Of a stretch of 64,000 nucleotides of DNA, positions 59,511-64,000 are shown piece after piece; position 1 is the first letter of the stretch; the number at the start of each line of letters is the position of its first letter. Both the position numbers and the translations under genes were made by a program. The notes beneath the pieces were generated by a model, which was not told the origin of the DNA, did no database searches, and was given only the letters and a program-made list of their open reading frames with translations. This stretch comes from Streptomyces prunicolor NBRC 13075. GTDB taxonomy: Bacteria > Actinomycetota > Actinomycetes > Streptomycetales > Streptomycetaceae. The DNA is taken from contig NZ_BARF01000039.1 of the NCBI RefSeq assembly GCF_000367365.1, forward strand, positions 22,395 to 86,394, given 5' to 3'.

Positions 59511-61046
59511 ATGAGTGATCTCATGGGTGCACAGCAGGTGAACACAGCGCAGGCGGAAACGGCCCGGGTGGAAACAGCACAGGTCGTCATCTCCGGAGGC
59601 GGCCCCGTCGGCCTCTGGCTCGCCGCCGAACTCCGACTCAACAACATCTCCGTCACCGTCCTGGAGATCCGCACCGAGATCGACAACCGCTCCAAGGCGC
59701 TCACCGTGCACCCGCGCGGCGTCGAGGTGCTGGCCTCGCGCGGGATCCACCAGCGCTTCCTCGACGAGAGCCTGAAGATCTCCACCGGCCACTTCGCCAA
59801 CCTGTCCGACCGGCTCGACTTCTCGGTCATGGACACCCCGTTCCCGTACACCCTGTTCATCCCCCAGGCCCGTACCGAGGCGCTCTTCGAGGAGTACGCC
59901 CGCGGGCTCGGCGCGGACATCCGGCGCGGGCACCGCGTCACGGGTTTCACCGAGCACACGGACTCGGTGACCGTCCGGGTCGAGGGGCCGGAGGGGCCGT
60001 ACGAGATCGAGACGGAGTACATCGCGGGCTGCGACGGCACGCGGAGCACCGTGCGCGACGTCGCCGGGATCGAGTTCCCCGGCACGGACTCGCGCTATCT
60101 CGGCTGGCTCGGTGACGTCCTCTTCGACAACCCGCCGGCGCCCGGCTTCAACCGCTTCACCGAGCGCGGCGGCCTGATGATCGTGCCGCTGCCCGACAAC
60201 CGCTGGCGCATCGCGGGCACCAGCCCGGACAGCGAGACCCGCGAATGGCCCGGCGACCTCACGATGGACGAACTGCGGCAGAAGGTGATCGACATCGCCG
60301 GCGAGGACTTCGGCATGCGCGACCCGTCCTGGCTCTCCCGCTACGGCAACGCCACCCGCCTCGCCTCCCACTACCGGCGTGGCCGCGTCGTGTTGGCGGG
60401 CGACGCCGCGCACCAGCACTACCCCACCGGGGGCGTCGGCATGAACGTCGGTTTCCAGGACGCCTTCAACCTCGGCTGGAAGCTGGCCGCGACGATCGAC
60501 GGCTGGGCCTCGGAGGGGCTCCTCGACAGCTACCACTCCGACCGCTACCCGGTCGGCGAGCAGCTGATGGAGCACAGCCGCGCGCAGACCTACCTGTTCC
60601 ACGCCTTCACGCCCGAGGGGATGGCCCTGCGTGACCTGCTGAGCCGGATGGTCCCCGAGTCACGGGAGTTCAGCGGCGTACTGGCCGGCCGGCTGACCGC
60701 GCTCGACGTCGCCTACCCGAGCACCGACCCGACGGCCCACCCGGTGACCGGCACCCGCGCCCCCGACCTCGCCCTCACCGACACGGACAGCACGCTGTTC
60801 GGCGCGCTGCGGGCGGACTCGTACGTCCTGCTCGACCTCACGGAGGACGACGCGCTGGCCGACCGCGCCCAGCAGCGGGTGACGGTGCACGCCGGCGCCC
60901 CCGACAAGACCCGGCCGGCCTGGGCGGACGTCCGCGCCGCCCTGATCCGCCCCGACGGCCACGTCGCGTGGGCGTGGACGGAGGCGGACGACACCAAGCT
61001 GGCGGCGCAGGTGGACGCGGCCATCACCACGACCCTCAACCTCTAG
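59511..61046 (+). CDS. FAD-dependent monooxygenase (PheA/TfdB, polyketide hydroxylase type)
   Basis: A 511-residue flavin aromatic hydroxylase. ATG 59511 has no spaced ribosome site; ATG 59523 is an alternative. VVISGGGPVGLWLAAEL (about 25-41) binds FAD, CDGTRSTVRDVAG is the DG motif, and LAGDAAHQHYPTGGVGMNVGFQDAFNLGWKLA the GD motif. The C-terminal thioredoxin-like domain (about 400-511) is typical of phenol and anthracycline-type hydroxylases. The substrate is presumably an aromatic compound that also relieves the TetR repressor. An SDR gene follows 14 bases later. Confidence 0.93.
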   Translation: MSDLMGAQQVNTAQAETARVETAQVVISGGGPVGLWLAAELRLNNISVTVLEIRTEIDNRSKALTVHPRGVEVLASRGIHQRFLDESLKISTGHFANLSDRLDFSVMDTPFPYTLFIPQARTEALFEEYARGLGADIRRGHRVTGFTEHTDSVTVRVEGPEGPYEIETEYIAGCDGTRSTVRDVAGIEFPGTDSRYLGWLGDVLFDNPPAPGFNRFTERGGLMIVPLPDNRWRIAGTSPDSETREWPGDLTMDELRQKVIDIAGEDFGMRDPSWLSRYGNATRLASHYRRGRVVLAGDAAHQHYPTGGVGMNVGFQDAFNLGWKLAATIDGWASEGLLDSYHSDRYPVGEQLMEHSRAQTYLFHAFTPEGMALRDLLSRMVPESREFSGVLAGRLTALDVAYPSTDPTAHPVTGTRAPDLALTDTDSTLFGALRADSYVLLDLTEDDALADRAQQRVTVHAGAPDKTRPAWADVRAALIRPDGHVAWAWTEADDTKLAAQVDAAITTTLNL

Positions 61047-61060
61047 GCGGGACCGGACTC

Positions 61061-61816
61061 ATGGACCTCGGACTGAACAACAAGGTGTACGTCGTCACCG
61101 GCGGCACGCGCGGGCTGGGCTACGCCGTCGCCCGCGAACTGGTCGCCGACGGCGCCAAGGTGGTCATCACCGGCCGCGACGAGAAGCGCGCCGCCGAGTC
61201 GGCGGCCGAGCTGGGCCCGAACGCGACCGGAGTCGCCGTGGACAACTCCGACCCGCGGGCACCCCGTCAACTGATCGCCTCGGCAAGGGAGTTGTACGGC
61301 TCCTTCGACGGCATCCTGATCAGCGTGGGCGGCCCGCCCGCGGGCGAAACGACGGCCACCACCGACGAACAGTGGCAGGCGGCGTTCGAGTCGGTGTTCC
61401 TGGGCGCGGTACGACTGGCCCGAGCGGCGGCGGAAGAGCTGGAGGCTGGGGGCGTGATCGGCTTCGTCCTGTCGGGCACCGCCCACGAACCGGCCCCGGG
61501 GATGGCCATCTCCAACGGCCTGCGCCCCGGTCTGGCCGGCTTCGCCAAGTCCCTCGCGGACGAACTGGGCCCCCGCGGCGTCCGCGTCCTCGGCGTCCTC
61601 CCCGGCCGAATCGCCACGGACCGCATGCGCGACCTGGACGCCCTGTCCCCCGACCCCGACACGAGGCGCGCCACCAACGAGGCCGCGATCCCGCTGGGGC
61701 GGTACGGGACGCCGGAGGAGTTCGGACGGGCGGGGGCGTTCTTGCTGTCACCGGCGGCGTCGTATGTCACCGGGGTGATGGTGTCGGTGGATGGTGGGGC
61801 GCGGCACGGCTTTTGA
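61061..61816 (+). CDS. SDR-family protein with altered catalytic residues
   Basis: A 251-residue short-chain dehydrogenase-like protein, second gene of the TetR-controlled operon. ATG 61061. The cofactor loop TGGTRGLGYA is intact. Where the active-site YxxxK should be, the sequence reads AISNGLRPGLAGF, lacking both Tyr and Lys, while the following AKSLADELGPRGVRVLGVLPG and ending VSVDGG are normal. A subgroup of SDRs with this S-N-x-x-R pattern exists, but its chemistry must differ from classical reduction. The gene end overlaps a convergent small frame by 50 bases. Confidence 0.9.
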   Translation: MDLGLNNKVYVVTGGTRGLGYAVARELVADGAKVVITGRDEKRAAESAAELGPNATGVAVDNSDPRAPRQLIASARELYGSFDGILISVGGPPAGETTATTDEQWQAAFESVFLGAVRLARAAAEELEAGGVIGFVLSGTAHEPAPGMAISNGLRPGLAGFAKSLADELGPRGVRVLGVLPGRIATDRMRDLDALSPDPDTRRATNEAAIPLGRYGTPEEFGRAGAFLLSPAASYVTGVMVSVDGGARHGF

Positions 61817-62090
61817 GCGGCTGCTGAGCGCTTCGGAGAAGGGTCGGTCCCGGGGCGGGGCGCGGGGGCTTGCTCAGGCCCTCCGCGTCTGGCCCCGGCG
61901 GACAGCAGACCCCACCACATCCACGTGCTCCCCACAACAGGATCCAGCCGACGACGACACAGAGCACGGAGACGACGGCCGCGCCGGACAGCAGGAACCA
62001 CCGGACCCACCGGGCGGCCCACCACGACAGGATCCATCCCACGACGATCACCGCCGGCAGGATGAACACGTAACCGGGGACTATGTCCAC
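61767..62090 (-). CDS. Small two-helix membrane protein
   Basis: A 107-residue frame starting at GTG 62090, which overlaps the stop of the frameshifted gene upstream by 10 bases. Residues 1-56 contain two hydrophobic helices (VFILPAVIVVGWILSWWAA and LLSGAAVVSVLCVVVGWILLWG) and look coding. The Pro/Arg-rich remainder reads like non-coding sequence and overlaps the convergent SDR gene, so the original stop may be lost. Confidence 0.5.
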   Translation of the reverse strand: MDIVPGYVFILPAVIVVGWILSWWAARWVRWFLLSGAAVVSVLCVVVGWILLWGARGCGGVCCPPGPDAEGLSKPPRPAPGPTLLRSAQQPLKSRAAPHHPPTPSPR

Positions 62091-62610
62091 TGTGCATCTC
62101 TCCGCGACATCGAGGTGAGGCCGGTCTGCCGCTGGGTGATGTGGTTGCCCATGTCGATCAACCCTACGGTCGGGTGCTTGACGGTCGGCAGGTCACCCGT
62201 CGGCTTCCGGGTCCTCACCTCCAGACCGAGGTCGAGCCGGTCGCCGGACCTGAGCTTCGCTCGCGTCGTCCAGCGGGTCTCGAACAGCGACACGGTCCGG
62301 GTGTCCGAGAGGAGCCGCACCCCCGCGTCGTACGCCTTGTCGTTGAGCCGGGCGCTGACGATCCGGACGTCGGAGACGACCTGCGGGTCCAGCCCGACGG
62401 AGAAGGACGCGGCCACGGGAGCGGCGCCCGGTCCGACGCTGCTCAGCGTGATCCGCACCGGGTAGTAGTACCACCGCTTGTGGGCAGTGCCTCGGTCAAG
62501 GTGACCGTGCAGGCGGTGGCCGAGGTCTTGGGGTCGGTGGTGCTACGGCTGACCTTCGGGTCGAACATGTCAAAGGGCCCGACTCCGAAGAGCCGGACCT
62601 TCTCTGACCT
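62081..62610 (-). pseudogene. Frameshifted, N-terminally truncated relic of an exported-type protein
   Basis: Downstream of about 62482 the minus strand reads HKRWYYYPVRITLSSVG and continues to LTSMSRRDAQWT at 62081. Upstream the sensible frame is different (VRLFGVGPFDMFDPKVSRST and ATACTVTLTEA, about 62500-62600). A frame change near 62483-62495 joins them, and no start codon or signal lies before the first block, which abuts ychF. The protein is beta-rich and unidentified. Confidence 0.5.
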
Positions 62611-62650
62611 GCATGTTTGCCAGATCGGCGACGTGACGGTAGGTCGCCCG

Positions 62651-63739
<1,089 letters not shown>

Positions 63740-63939
63740 GTTGCGACTTCCCGTACGTGAGTGGCGTGAGAGCAGTGGAGGGGACCGGCTGGGGCTACGG
63801 AGACTGGGGCCCGGGGCCGATCCACCAGTCTACGGCGTGCGTCGCGCCCTCCCGGCTTCGCGTCGAACACGTGGCCAAGCTCTGCCCATCGGCGTGTCTG
63901 AGGACCTATTCGGCACATAAACCGACCTAAGTTGGTCCA

Positions 63940-64000
63940 GTGGAGCAACACAGGACACGACCCCCACAGCCCGGCGCGAGACGCGGGGCCCCGCCCCTTC
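63940..64000 (+). CDS. Start of a gene running off the right edge
   Basis: GTG 63940 opens MEQHRTRPPQPGARRGAPPL up to the window end. This basic, Pro-rich opening resembles the N-terminus of a Streptomyces DUF6542-type membrane protein that I recall next to ychF. Only 20 codons are visible and no clear ribosome site is seen, so this is tentative. Confidence 0.35.
   Translation, partial: MEQHRTRPPQPGARRGAPPL

Overview
The window is about 70 percent GC, with G/C-rich third codon positions, frequent GTG/TTG starts, ATGA/GTGA overlaps and families typical of mycelial actinomycetes (SsgA-like protein, SpoIIE-type phosphatase, abundant Opp importers, GH11 xylanase, an ECF sigma factor fused to its own anti-sigma domain). 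It reads as a stretch of Streptomyces chromosome or a very close relative. No tRNA, rRNA, CRISPR array, phage or IS element was recognised.

Layout. 1-15 kb holds oligopeptide/dipeptide uptake: a truncated binding lipoprotein at the left edge, a complete five-gene importer on the + strand (2837-8695) whose binding protein has a C-terminal membrane anchor, and a second complete five-gene importer on the - strand (8794-14634). The two operons meet tail to tail at a long hairpin. 15-22 kb carries a frameshifted small gene, a small secreted protein with its own intrinsic terminator, typA, a lipoprotein and a solitary, heavily decorated Opp-type binding lipoprotein. 22-25.9 kb is a three-gene succinate dehydrogenase operon of the actinobacterial Sdh1 type, ending in a 21-bp tandem repeat array. 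26-29 kb (- strand) has a glycosidase-like membrane protein, a small membrane protein, a phosphotransferase-fold protein and the decayed remains of a SUKH (SMI1/KNR4) gene.

29-46 kb holds regulators and envelope proteins: a helical membrane protein resembling the tail of TPM-domain proteins, a PAS-GAF-PP2C-ATPase phosphatase with a nearby stand-alone anti-sigma-type ATPase, a Nudix hydrolase, a small SPOR-like protein, a GntR/UTRA regulator, a DUF4190/septum-formation-type protein, two tandem serpin-like proteins, a secreted GH65 enzyme, a SNF2-type helicase and a divergent SDR/LysR pair. 47-55.7 kb carries the sigma/anti-sigma fusion, an SsgA-like protein, a flavoprotein, and a two-component system bracketed by two paralogous membrane proteins (COG4705 type) that share a direct-repeat promoter motif. 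55.8-61.8 kb has a xylan-degrading pair (GH11 xylanase and CE4 deacetylase), an M14-like peptidase and a TetR-controlled flavin monooxygenase/SDR operon with two matching operators. The right end has a frameshifted relic, ychF, and the first codons of one more gene.

The best candidates for something not yet described are the two-component/COG4705 module with its predicted shared operator (51.8-55.7 kb), the one-chain sigma/anti-sigma/stalk protein (47.3-49.0 kb), the tandem serpin-like pair with unusual hinges (37.9-40.4 kb), and two unlinked small secreted proteins that share a strand-rich Ser/Thr core. All assignments come from reading translations and motifs; no database search was run.
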